Below, piece after piece: positions 42,601-52,836 of a DNA stretch of 64,000 bases. Positions within the stretch are counted from its first letter, which is position 1. Each line of letters starts with the position of its first letter. This stretch comes from Hoplostethus atlanticus. Taxonomy: Eukaryota > Chordata > Actinopteri > Trachichthyiformes > Trachichthyidae. The notes beneath the pieces were generated by a model. It ran no database searches, was not told the DNA's origin, and was given only the letters and a program-made list of their open reading frames with translations. A program made the position numbers and the translations under genes. The stretch spans positions 1,800,501 to 1,864,500 of the forward strand of contig JAXDDX010000047.1 in NCBI GenBank assembly GCA_034670405.1. The letters are read 5' to 3'.

Positions 42601-45600
42601 CAGTTATTGAGCAAACGTTGACACCATCTCCAAAGCTTTGTGGATATGTACACTTTAGAGAGAACTCTTCCAAGCCTGGAAAACACAATTTTCAAATTCC
42701 ATGACTGCAGGAATAAAACACCAAAACAAGGCAACATACCTTTTGCAATGTCAGCTTGGGGGACAGTCTCCATAATATCTGATGGTCCATCTTCACTGTG
42801 AGCACAAGGCACATCCTCCTGCTGCCCCTCAGAAGTCACTTCTGGTTCTATTAAAAAGTATAGAAAGAACATTGTTTTAATGCACCTTACTTTAACACTG
42901 AACTGTTGAAACACTTCAGTGTCATTTATTATCCTAATGCCTTTTTTATGCCTCTGCAACATCTCTGTGGTTTGTATTGTGTGCAGCACTTGCAGACGTC
43001 CTGGGCATTTATACTTCTGTGGTGCGTTGCACAGAGCATGTCATTAGTACACTAGATAGCAATGTTGAACAAGGTCTATACATTGGATTTAAATCACAGG
43101 GCTGGAGGGAAAAAGGGAAGACCCTTTCTATAACATAATGTTCCATAACCAACATTTGTTAGTTGTTTTTGTTCAAATACCAATTTTTGCTGAAAAGCTA
43201 ATTTTAGTCTGTCTTTGTGTTATTGCTCTTACAAACACTGTCCAAGACTAGGAGCCTGATTTTTTTTTTAAGTCCGTTATTGAGCAAACGTTGACATCTC
43301 CAAAGCTTTGTGGATATGTACACTTTAGAGAGAACTCTTCCAAGCCTGGAAAACCCCCATTTTCAAATGACTGCAGGAATTTTGTTCAATGTCATGTCAA
43401 TATAATCAATTAAATAAAAACACAGCAGCCTACCTTTTGCAATGTCAGCTTGGGGGACAGTCTCCACGATATCTGATGGTCCATCTTCACTGTGAGCACA
43501 AGGCACATCCTCCTGCTGCTCCTCAGAAGTCACTTCTGGTTCTATTAAAAAGTATAGAAAGAACATTGTTTTAATGCACCTTACTTTAGCACTGAACTGT
43601 TGAAACACTTCAGTGTCATTTATTATCCTATGGCCTTTTTTTTTATGCCCGTGTCCTGCCCATTTATACTTATGTGGCCAGTTGCACAGAGCATGTCATT
43701 AGTACACTAGATAGCAATGTTGAACAAGGCCCATAAATGGTCAGCAACTTATACACACACACACACACACACACACACAACACACATGCTCTGCAATGCC
43801 TATGCAGAGGTATGAAACAGCTACAAGTAAATTAAAGGGGAAAAAAAACAAAAAAACAACTAACCTTTTGCCATGTCTGACCCACAGTCCAGCGGTGTTT
43901 GATCTTGACCCTGTCAATCACAATTCAGACAATGAGTACTCACTTTAAAACAGCACCTAAATAGTATCAAAACATTGAAATAATACATTACGACAACGCG
44001 CCCTTCAAATAAAAACATACTAAAGTGTTTCCATTACCTCATTTGTTTCCATTTGTGCGCTGGGATTACTCAGTGGCTCCTCCATGAGCTCTTGCAGTCC
44101 TTCAAAGTCTTCCACTGCAGGGTTACCCTTCAGTCTCGGTGACTTCATGAGTCTCTTGAGTCCAAAGTTCTCCTCAACAGGTTCAGCCTTCTGTCTTGGC
44201 GTCTTCATGATCCTCTTGATTCCAGTGAGACACTCTGGTTGTTCAGGCTTCTGTTTGGGAGTTGCTACAGCAAGCTTCAAATCGGTGCACTGCTGTTCAC
44301 TGGGATCTTCAGTGGTGATCTCCAAGGCAGGGATCTCACTGACAACGGTGGATTCTTCATCACTATGAAGGAGGCGGAGGACTGCCTCACTGTTGTATCC
44401 ATGTTGTATTCCATGTTTCACCGCTGAGGCACCATTCAATGGAGACACAATCATCTCACCTGTAAATAAGTCATATAATTCAAACACTTTGTGATTTAAG
44501 ATGAATCATTTAATATTAATTTCATGTTCACACGTCGGCAAAACACTTACCAAGCTCCTCTGGTGTCCTCAACACTGAAGCTTCTATCAAAGACGTAGTC
44601 GGAGGTCCCAGAGGGGTCTTGGTGGCACTCTGCTCATCGATGACCAACTTCCTCTGCCTTGCATTTGCAGGGGTTTTAAATATTTCAGCGACTCCTGAAA
44701 CCACAAGGCGCAACATGAGCATCGTAGTAAGTAACATACAGAGCAAGGCACACATAACGTTACCTTAACACTTCAATAGGTGGAAGCGCGCTAAAGTAAT
44801 TACCAGTCAAATCCTCGTCCATTTTCAAGCTCTTTTTGAGGACTGCAGTATTGTAGACCAGCCTTGGGGCAGCACCAGTAGGCTGCACAAGCTTTTGTTT
44901 GTGAGCTTTGCCCACAACAATGGTGACAGGTGAATCTGCGTGGCCAGTGCTGACATGATCCTTCAGTCTTCTTGTAGGGGTCTGAAAAATTAAGGGCAAA
45001 AAAAATCAGATAACGTCATTAAATGTTGTGGAAGTTATGTCATCAATAGCTTGGCCATTGAAGTTTTCACTGGTAGTCATGCTAACTCCAGAAACAAGAT
45101 ACATGGCCTAACACAGCATACTGTGTTAATCCTCATTTACTCAAGAGCTTTTCCAACACTTCTTAGTTCTAGAGAGGTCAACAACATGGCATCCATAGTA
45201 CAAGCTGGCTAGTCTTTTTGTTAATAGATCTGATAGGAAAGGTCAAGGTCAGTTGCAAGAGAAGGAAAAAAATTGTTTTTGTTTAGATGATCTGATGCAC
45301 CCAATGTTCGTGATGTCACCTTACCTTGGGTTTGGACAGAACAACCTTCCTCGTCTTCTTTGTGGTTGAAATGTTCTTAGCTGGGGCTACCACTTGAGAC
45401 TTGGTTTGCCCAAACTTCACAATGTCTGCCCAGGAATTTATGACTGAGAAAGACAATAATGTTAGTTCGGCCTCATGAAAATCAAACAGTATTCACCAAA
45501 AAAAAAAAAAAAAAAAAAAAGGAAATCTGAATCCAAGATGATAAACACAGATGTATATACACTTCTTTATCATCTACTGATAAGTTAGTTTGAGCCCAGC

Positions 45601-48600
45601 ATACCTTTCATAGAGGCCCGTGAAATGCCACTTCTCCTGCGCATGACCTCCACAGCATTCGTCAACGCACTCGGAGTCTTCCGGGTGCTCTTCATGCTTT
45701 TTCTCCTCAATGGCAGTTTAGTTACAGCGACGACCGGCACTGGGACAGCTGCAGCGTCCTGCTCTGACATGGGTGATGGGGTGCTGATTCGTGAAACAGA
45801 GAAGCGACCTTGCACCGTGGGGGTCTGATTTTCTGGTTTAGCTGCCGTTACACCGAGGACAGTGGTTGTGTTTTCCTGAGAGGGGGAGGCTAGACACCAC
45901 TGGAGATGACCTTCTCTTGCCAGTGGGAGTTTTCTTGTGAACAGACTGGGGCTGAGCTGGGGTTGTGGACTTGCGTTGTGTTTTAGGTGATTTCTCAGCC
46001 TTGGGAGAAGGGGTCTTAGCTTTTGGTGACTTCTTTGCAGGTGATGGGGTCTTGGGAGAAGGGGTCTTAGCTTTTGGTGACTTCTTTCCAGGTGATGGGG
46101 TCTTGGGAGAACGGGCCGTCGCTTTTGGTGACTTCTTTCCAGGTGATGGGGTCTCCTATGGAAATAATGCATTTTAATATAAAAAAAAACAAAAAACAAA
46201 AAACCAATAGTATGCTGCATTACAATTACAATGTCAGAGGTAAAACCATTTGTATAAACACCTGCCTCCTCCATAGTCTTACCTTTATCAAGCCGATGGC
46301 AGATGCTCGTTGGAGGAGTGAATGTTTGGATTTAATGACACACAGGCTTCGCCGCGGCATGGCCCCTTTACGTAACGGAGAGTCAGGAGGAAGTCCTTTG
46401 TCAAATAACTCTGGGTCCAGCTGACCTCCAAATGAAACCCGTTTCCTCTTCGGTTTTGGTTTGGGCAGGTCAGCGCCAAGTTCTCCACTTTTGCGTTTTG
46501 ACGTCTCTTGTTTCTCTGAGCAAAAATAATGACATATTTGCACATTAATACGAGGCACCGGCATTTAAATCCAGACAAATAAAACCAATGGCTTTCAATT
46601 TCCGTATCAGAAAAAGGGTCATCAAACAGAGCAACAAAATCTTTTAAACAAACAATTCTATGATTGAATATGAATTGTAAAGCACAGCCTAATTCTAAAT
46701 AATTCTGATAAAAACACTAATCAACACAATCCAGCATGTGTGTGAAAATAATGCTTGTATTCAAAATAGTTTTACCATTTCTGGCAGTAGCCACATCCTG
46801 GGCTTTGAGTTTCTTCTCTGCACTCCTTGGTGAAGTCCTTCGAAGAGGCTCTGTTGTGGGAGCACTGGGCTGGGTCCCCGTCGCCTTGGCTTGCTCTTCC
46901 GGTCCATCAGTAACTGCAGGCTTGAGTGGTGTGGCCTCCTTGCTCCTCCTTCTTGTGGGGGTCTTGGGCTTTTCAGCAGAAATTTGCTCAACTGCGTCAC
47001 TCACTGTAAAGCTCTGAGGTGCTGAAGTGGCTTCAATAGTGGTGGGTGTTCTTGACGTCAAAGACAGTCTTTTATTTTTGGGCGTTTCCTGGGTAGATGT
47101 AGCAGATTGTTCAGTCGGCTCCAGCCCAGACATCTCAGAAGTAGGAACTTGGAAGGACTTCCTCTGCTTCTTCACTGACTTTGGAGTCCCCATACTTTTA
47201 TTTTCAACTTCAGAATTGCCCTCAATTGCAGTGGTGCCAGAAGAGGCTTCAGCTTCCACCTTCTTGGGTGTGCTTTTGACCTCTGTGGAAACAGCAGGCA
47301 CTCCAGCAGTTTTCCTGACTGATGCAGGTTTCGGTGTGCAAAACCTTGAGGCAGGCTGACTATCAGAAGGTTTCCGTGGAGTCTTGACATTCAGAGTTTG
47401 CTTGATCATTTGATACAGGTCACTGAAGGGGGAGCTGGCCTTGCTTTGTAGCAGGCTTCCATCCTCCTTCGATTCCACCTCAGTTTTCTCCAGGGATCGT
47501 TGTATGTTGTCATTGTTGGTTCCATCTTTCAGATAAACGTCTAGAAACAAAAAAAATAATTTTAGATCAAAAGGTAAGCCCAAATGACAAGTCACTTCTA
47601 TACATCTGAAACCCAACAAGCCAAAACACACAGGGGTAGCCTAGAGAGTTATAAGGTTTGAATTCAAGACCAACTGAACAAATCGAGGTGGGAAAAATGA
47701 TTGAGAATTCACTTTATTCACACAGCAGCCATATTTGATTTATGTCATCCTTGGGGTGGGAAACACTAACATTATGCTGACATTATGGACAGAAGCAGTA
47801 AATCAATTAATAAATTAAATTTACCAATCAATGCATTCTCTACAAGATGTAGAATCTGGTGCAAAGCATATTTTCAATATCCAAAGACTTCAAATAACCA
47901 CAAACATACTAACCTGTGGACGCTTCAGATATCTCTTCTCTCCTGTCTCAACGGTGGCGGTGTCCCTCACTTGCTGATCTTGCAGAACCTAGGGGACAGA
48001 CATTTTCTTGATGTACATTTATACAAAATATGACTCATTGGGAGTGTAGGCAAATTCAGGGTGTTACGTTATCCTCCATTCTCTAGTGATTACTGAGTAA
48101 GTTACCTGGAGTGTTTCAGCTTTGCCAGCTGTGGAAGACCTCCTCTTCTTTGGCGTGGGTGCTGGAGGATACTCAAACCTGAAATGGCAATAAACAACAA
48201 AATGTAAATATAACTTCCAATAGTAGAGGCAGTTGAGGACCATATTACTAACTATTGAAGGCAAAACACGGATTAGTAAAATCTCACCCCATTAACAAAA
48301 CAAACCTGAAAGAACGGTCAATAACTGTGATCACATCTCCATGTTTCAAACGTTCAGACTGCTGCATCACCTCTCCGTTGACACGGGTTGGATTCACTGA
48401 GCTCAAATTAGTTAGAATGACCTGGGGGAAACAATGATGAAACCATTACCTCAAACACACAACAATCTCTGGTTCATTTAGCTCAAACGTTATATTATGA
48501 CAGGTTATGTACTCATGAAATATGTGTCGTTACCTCTTTATTTTCATTCAGTTCAATTCTGCAATGCTCTTTGGAGACTTGAGGAAGCTGAATGCGAATA

Positions 48601-49564
48601 TCGCAATCAGGTTTCCTGTCAGATCACAAAGAAAGAAATCAATCATCAGCGCAACAAAATGTGAGACCTGCCAATATGTTATAGGTAAAACACAGCTTTC
48701 CAGTCAGGTTTACACACAAGAGCCACTGACAGGGTTATGCAAACACTGACAGTAGTTGCAAAACTGGACGTTGCAATACACAGTACTGTAATTCTATATT
48801 ATGTGTTGCTTACGCTGCTACTTTATGAACGAGAGCAAAACAGGGGCTTGTTTCAAAGAGGAGTAATCTTGCCACAATCTTGCAAATGTATTGTGCACAT
48901 ATATAGCATCTGCTCTACGGGTGTCAACAATTTCGTCAACTTAAATTTAAGACATTTTCAATGCCAGTCAGAATTAAATATAAGACCAATTTCCCATTTG
49001 AAAAAACAACATGAAAATGACAACTGAGCATTGTCATTTTATTTTTTATTTTCTAAAACTCAATTAAAAGACTTAAAATGCTACATTTAACTGTATTAAA
49101 GACCATGCCTTAAGGCCTTGCGTTAAATAATACAATTGAAGACATTTAAAAAAGACTTTCATGCAGGCACCCTGGTTCGAGCTAGAGTGACGTCAGCAGC
49201 AGGAAGCCCGCCCCCAAAGGTTTCAAACGCGTAGCTACACGCGAGATGTCAGCCTCTGCTAACCAAACACATAGGGAGTGCTTGCTCCGACAATATATAG
49301 ATACCCGGATGTATTTTGTCCAAGATAAGATACTGTTTAAGGAAGGAACTAACAGAAGTCTGTTTAACAAATAAAATAACCTGTCAACAAGAGTATGAGA
49401 GCGTTTTTCGGCTGCATCGAATTAAATGTAAAACCAAGACATCCAGAATATTCAAATATATTTCACTTGTCTCACCTTCCAAACAAGCACGATGCAGTAA
49501 GAGGGAATTCAGTTCCGTCTCCTCCGCTCCTCTTAATCACGACTATTTTTCCGTGTAGTGGCAT
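39607..49564 (-). CDS. mki67: Ki-67, proliferation marker and mitotic chromosome periphery protein
   Basis: Seventeen coding exons: 49564-49476, 48615-48534, 48421-48306, 48178-48106, 47988-47910, 47540-46776, 46515-46283, 46155-45605, 45443-45325, 44981-44804, 44694-44551, 44459-44038, 43910-43865, 43541-43434, 42847-42740, 42194-42087 and 41946-39607 (about 1850 residues). Residues 1-98 form an FHA domain (KIVVIKRSGGDG, CDIRIQLPQVSKEHC, RLKHGDVITVIDRSFR). Near residue 427 is the PP1-docking motif KRKRVSFGG followed by LDPELFDKGLPP, as in mammalian Ki-67. Then come SWADIVKFG, STGHADSP...VGKAH and DLTGVAEIFKTP, also collinear with Ki-67. Two to three KRxMKxPR units are degenerate Ki-67 repeats. 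The tail has about twenty basic RGR motifs and corresponds to the chromatin-binding LR region. Ki-67 coats mitotic chromosomes and organises the perichromosomal layer. Four apparent frameshifts are listed separately. The start is the first ATG after the splice acceptor at 49574. Confidence 0.93.
39768..39780 (-). other. mki67: Apparent frameshift in mki67 terminal exon, site C
   Basis: Reading RRGAKVTDAAS switches by one base to RRRPSPRVLKKVEPAHKV, which continues to the final PRTRRGRAAKK and TAG at 39607. The original frame ends 60 bp later. One base less in GCGTCGG restores a single frame. No intron fits. Confidence 0.6.
40460..40464 (-). other. mki67: Apparent frameshift in mki67 terminal exon, site B
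   Basis: VSQAIQP continues in another frame as KRARRGTAPPLQEAAV through to KRGRKAAAKP. One extra A in the CCAAG run would restore the frame. The original frame loses repeat character at once and soon stops. Confidence 0.65.
40926..40928 (-). other. mki67: Apparent frameshift in mki67 terminal exon, site A
   Basis: TEKVEAPVCF then stop. Removing one T from the TTT run gives EAPVASKGRRARTAKQDS, a good member of the RGR repeat series, and stays open. Confidence 0.7.
42087..43750 (-). repeat. mki67: Tandem triplication of a 108-bp mki67 exon with its introns
   Basis: Exons 43541-43434, 42847-42740 and 42194-42087 are nearly identical. Each encodes EPEV-S-(E/G)QQEDVPCAHSED then GPSDI-ETVPQADIAKG, and each is 108 bp with phase 1 at both ends. 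The introns between them are also copies: 42260-42660 and 42940-43350 share long near-identical text including CTGGGCATTTATACTTCTGT and GATAGCAATGTTGAACAAGG, and part recurs at 43650-43740. The duplication unit is about 650-695 bp. The start of the terminal exon (EPEADEVV...EDAPSDAMETVPQA) is an older diverged copy. Confidence 0.93.
43752..43781. repeat. (CA)n microsatellite in mki67 intron
   Basis: Short CA run of about 30 bp in the intron between exons 13 and 14. Confidence 0.9.
45876..45942 (-). other. mki67: mki67 exon 8 frame switch (possible 67-bp intron or 1-bp error)
   Basis: Exon 8 opens in one frame with TPSPGKKSPKATARSPK repeats to GKRRSSPVVSS, but its C-terminal half (ENTTTVLGVTAAKPENQ to RRRSGISRASMKG) is in the next frame. 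Dropping one A near 45892 joins them as PVVSASPSQENTTT. Alternatively a 67-bp intron (donor TCT|gttcac, acceptor CTCTCAG) also restores frame, but the donor is poor. Confidence 0.6.
45990..46155 (-). repeat. mki67: Tandem TPSPxKKSPKAK repeats in mki67 exon 8
   Basis: Three in-frame copies of a roughly 13-17-residue unit (TPSPGKKSPKATARSPK, TPSPGKKSPKAKTPSPK, TPSPAKKSPKAKTPSPK) followed by a decayed fourth (KAEKSPKTQRKSTTP). The DNA repeat is about 51 bp. Each unit contains S/T-P-x-K/R-type sites suited to Cdk phosphorylation. Confidence 0.85.
48945..49165. repeat. Probable dispersed repeat in mki67 intron 1
   Basis: Recurrent phrases TTTAAGACATTTT, TTAAAAGACTTAAAATG and TTAAAGACCATGCC resemble the AAGACTTTTTAAGACC phrasing of a common fish interspersed repeat. 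No termini defined. Confidence 0.3.
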
Positions 49565-50054
49565 TTTGTTTTACCTAAAAGCAGAAAGAATCAGTGATGC
49601 ATTTTACGACAATGATTTCATTTGCGTCAGAGGCTGGCTGACTTTAACAATCTTTAATCAGGCATACACAACTGTGATACGATAACTGTGCTTATTCAGT
49701 ACAGAGAAATATTACATTAACTAACGCCAACGTGTTGTATGTTAAGTCAACGTTATCGTGGAAAATTCAGCTGGTCATTTTAGCCGCCACGGCTGTCAAT
49801 CAGTTAAAAGTACCGTTAGCACTGATACATTTGCCATCACAGCAGCACATTTTACTGAGCCCACGTGCGATGTCACTTCAAAAGAATCAGTGCCACAAAT
49901 ACAGATAATGTTGCAATTACTAAGCAACGCCGACTAATCTAAGAATAAGTGGCTCCGGTTTGAAATCAGATTCGTGTCTTAAAACAAAACGTGCGATGCT
50001 GATGTTGCTAAGATATGAAAGAAGATTCCTAGCCATGTAACGTTAATATTACCT

Positions 50055-50450
50055 GAAAGTCTGCTCAAAGATACGTCAACTTCTGGCAATCCATAAACGT
50101 CAACCGAGGTCTGTCTATGTATAACGAATGTTAATAAACTAACATATCAGACTTATCGTAGAAACTAAACTCTAGCAACTCCTAACGAATACGCTAACTT
50201 CAGCTACGCTATATGTCTGTGGCTTCCCGTCGCTCTCGTCTGTTCCAGAGGTGCGTTGTTGTAATATCACTCCGCCACTCTTGCAAAAACGCAGAAATCA
50301 AACGATTTCCCAAAGTGAAGGATTTTTTGTGTGTAAAATATATCTTTGTTTTGTGTTGCAAAGTTTTTGCAGATACCTCTGGATTTCCAAATCAAATATA
50401 ACATATATCCAAAGACGAGGGACTATTTTGTTTACGAATTTAGCGGAACA
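50055..50450 (-). other. mki67: mki67 likely 5' untranslated exon 1
   Basis: On the minus strand a donor (TTTCAG|gtaata, exon end about 50055) precedes the acceptor at 49574 (cttttag|gtaaaac), which lies 10 nt before the ATG. A non-coding first exon starting downstream of the promoter elements near 50490 fits. The transcription start is not visible. Confidence 0.4.
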
Positions 50451-50455
50451 ATCTC

Positions 50456-50520
50456 TCTCCAATGAGGGGATGGTGGTTTAAAAATGTTTGAAATTCCGCG
50501 CGAAGGATTGTGATTGGTTG
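50456..50520 (-). promoter_or_regulatory. mki67 cell-cycle promoter elements (CCAAT, E2F/CDE-like, CHR-like)
   Basis: On the gene strand a CCAAT box (50517-50513, CAACCAATCAC) precedes an E2F/CDE-like site TTCGCGCGGAA (50504-50494) and then TTCAAA (50492-50487), which is TTTGAA, the CHR consensus, on the other strand. A second CCAAT on the plus strand lies at 50458-50462. NF-Y, E2F and CHR/MuvB-DREAM sites are the established combination of G2/M genes, including MKI67. Assignment is by motif only. Confidence 0.6.
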
Positions 50521-50599
50521 AAATGTGACTCCCTCTCATAGTAGGAGGCCGGAGGACTTCCCGGAGCCCCTCCCTGTCTTTTAACGTCTACACGGCCAC

Positions 50600-51900
50600 G
50601 TGTCAGTATCAAGTAACTTCATCCGCTCAATTTACACGCGTTCTCTCTAGTGTTTGTAATTGGGGGGCTTTTTTCAAGAACTTAGTGCCTCACCAAAGTC
50701 TTATCTGTATTAGTTTCTAGTTTTTGCATTGATTTCAGGTCGTTACAAGTCAGATTTGTTAACAGTATATTTCAAAAACCTGAACAGGTCGGAGTTAGTT
50801 CCTCTAACGTGACTATAAATATTGGTTGGCAACGTTCTGTGGTGCCAACCAGGCTACCAGACCCAGACCCTGTCTTAGTGTACAGATGTCACATCATCAG
50901 GTATCCACTATGTAATACAATCAATCTCTCACTAGAATAAAATCCAGTTAATAAAAGGTTTATGGAATACTGAACCAACTTCATCTGTGCCCTGCCACAC
51001 AAGGAAAGTCACCCTGTGCTGCTTTTACGGGTATCTGCCTGAGCCTTGTGATGTTGAAGGAAGATTGTAAAAACACTTGGCTGTCTACCTTTAGCCTCGG
51101 TTCAGCTGATCTGTCTTGGTCTTGACAACAACTCACGTCTACTCATAGAGGATATAATAAACGTGTATTGATAGCAGATCTAGGTCGTATTCATTTACAG
51201 CCATCTACTACATTCCTACTTCAATAGTTTCTAAATAAAAAAAATCCTAATTTGTAATTTAAAGTTATTGAGGTAGAGATTATGTTGTGTTTGGTTATTC
51301 TTTTCTATCTTATCTTTAATTCTGAATTTCATTAAGGATGACAGTTACAAGAGATGCATGGCCCTATCTATCTATCTATCTATCTATCTGTGGCTGATGG
51401 CCAATATGCAACACACATTTTGAATTTTATGACCAAAGATCTAATTTCACGGTATATTATTTAATTTCTTTAGTCAGCATTAACATATCTGAACTAAAGT
51501 ACTTAGGCGGGCAGATTTGCAACGCTTCCATTTCAACATTTAATGTTTTATAAAGAAAAATCTTTAAAGTGCAACAGATGAAGATTTAAAGATCCGAGTT
51601 GTCTGGCTCGATATTTTATGTGCGGGGATTACTGGTGGCTCTGAGGTAATGGAGCCAAAACCAGTGTGGGGGAATGGTGAATATAAGACAAAAAAAGAAA
51701 GTGGGGTGCAGATCACGAGTCGGTAACTAGTCACAAGGACTTCACATCTCCTCTTCAATGTTATGCTATTGCTACACAAGAGGGGGATCCAACCATCCTC
51801 TCCCTGAGCTTCTCCTCTCTATGAATACTGTATGAAAAGACAAGCAGAAACCTGCAGCACACAATGAAAAAAGTGACATGTGAACAACACAAACACATTC
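50600..51900. other. Intergenic sequence between mki67 and rara
   Basis: No exon recognised. A short (CTAT)n tetranucleotide repeat lies at 51367-51390. The sequence is otherwise AT-rich and unremarkable. Confidence 0.5.
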
Positions 51901-51920
51901 AATAATTATTAAATGTTGGT

Positions 51921-51926
51921 TTTATT
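51921..51926 (-). terminator. Possible rara polyadenylation signal AATAAA
   Basis: Minus-strand AATAAA about 2.3 kb beyond the rara stop codon. The intervening sequence has no other clearly recognised gene, so a long 3' UTR ending here is likely. An earlier end cannot be excluded. Confidence 0.35.
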
Positions 51927-52285
51927 TTTTATTTTTTTTGTGGTTTTTTTTGTTTTTTGTTTAAAGTCGCTTGATAATCTTGACAAAATTGCAACATATT
52001 CCATATTCTCAAACTGAGGGTGTGTCTGTTGCTATTCCAGATTAGCCGTGGAGGGAAACGTTGTGCGCTGTTCTGGACAGATTAAGTCCTGATTGATGAA
52101 AGCAGCTTTGACCGTACAAATAAAAAGAAGAACACATGAACGACTCAGAGAGACTCCACACTGGCATCCTATGTCATAACACTTTGCTGGTCAGGGGTCA
52201 GGGTCGGCGTCTCTCTGCAAAAGTCCTGGTGGTGCCAGGACCTAACAAAAGTGTGTGATCGAAGAATTCAGGGGCTCAGTAGCAG

Positions 52286-52286
<1 letters not shown>

Positions 52287-52321
<35 letters not shown>
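52287..52321. repeat. (TG)n microsatellite
   Basis: TG run of about 35 bp in the presumed rara 3' UTR. Confidence 0.95.
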
Positions 52322-52323
<2 letters not shown>

Positions 52324-52734
52324 TGGGAGGATTACGGGATGCAGCACAGAACATTTACAAAGAACAAGCCAAGCACACAAAATGATTCCTTCCTGAGACA
52401 TTGGTGTGTGTACAGTAATGGTGGTCTGGGTGAGATGTGTGTTAGCAGTGAAGGCATTTGGCGTGAAGTGAATCACAGGTGTGAGGTTGCTCTGGATCCG
52501 GCCAAAGGTCACATATTTGTTTCTACCACAGGTTGCCGGGGTGGGGGGGAGGGGGGATTGTGAGGGCTTAGTTGGCAAAACATCACATTAGGGAACTTCA
52601 CTTTGTCTGACCGTTGACAGAGTAGAGCGGTCACTGGAGTCTCTTCCCATCCACTACATAGTATTGATCCATCCGGAGACGACTGAGTCAGTTGTGTCTT
52701 TAATACAGTGTGTACGTACACCATTCTTCACATT

Positions 52735-52836
52735 TTAACTCTTGGAGGGCCGAGCCGCTGGAGGTCGGCCCCCGGGCCCCGGCTCGCCACCGACGGCGTC
52801 CAGCTCCCCATCCTCAGAAAACACCATCTCTTTCTG
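52735..52836 (-). other. Coding-like segment with splice acceptor and stop, unassigned
   Basis: On the minus strand a T19 tract and ACGTAG acceptor are followed by 33 open codons, QKEMVFSEDGELDAVGGEPG then PGGRPPAARPSKS, and TAA. It is CpG-rich compared with its neighbourhood. It looks like a terminal coding exon, but no partner exon is found and I do not recognise the protein. It may be chance within the rara 3' UTR. Confidence 0.25.

Noticed and set aside
39607..49564. mki67 as a processed or dead pseudogene
   Set aside because: Introns, splice sites, promoter motifs and domain order are intact. The indels are single-base, mostly in homopolymers, and similar ones occur in tut1.
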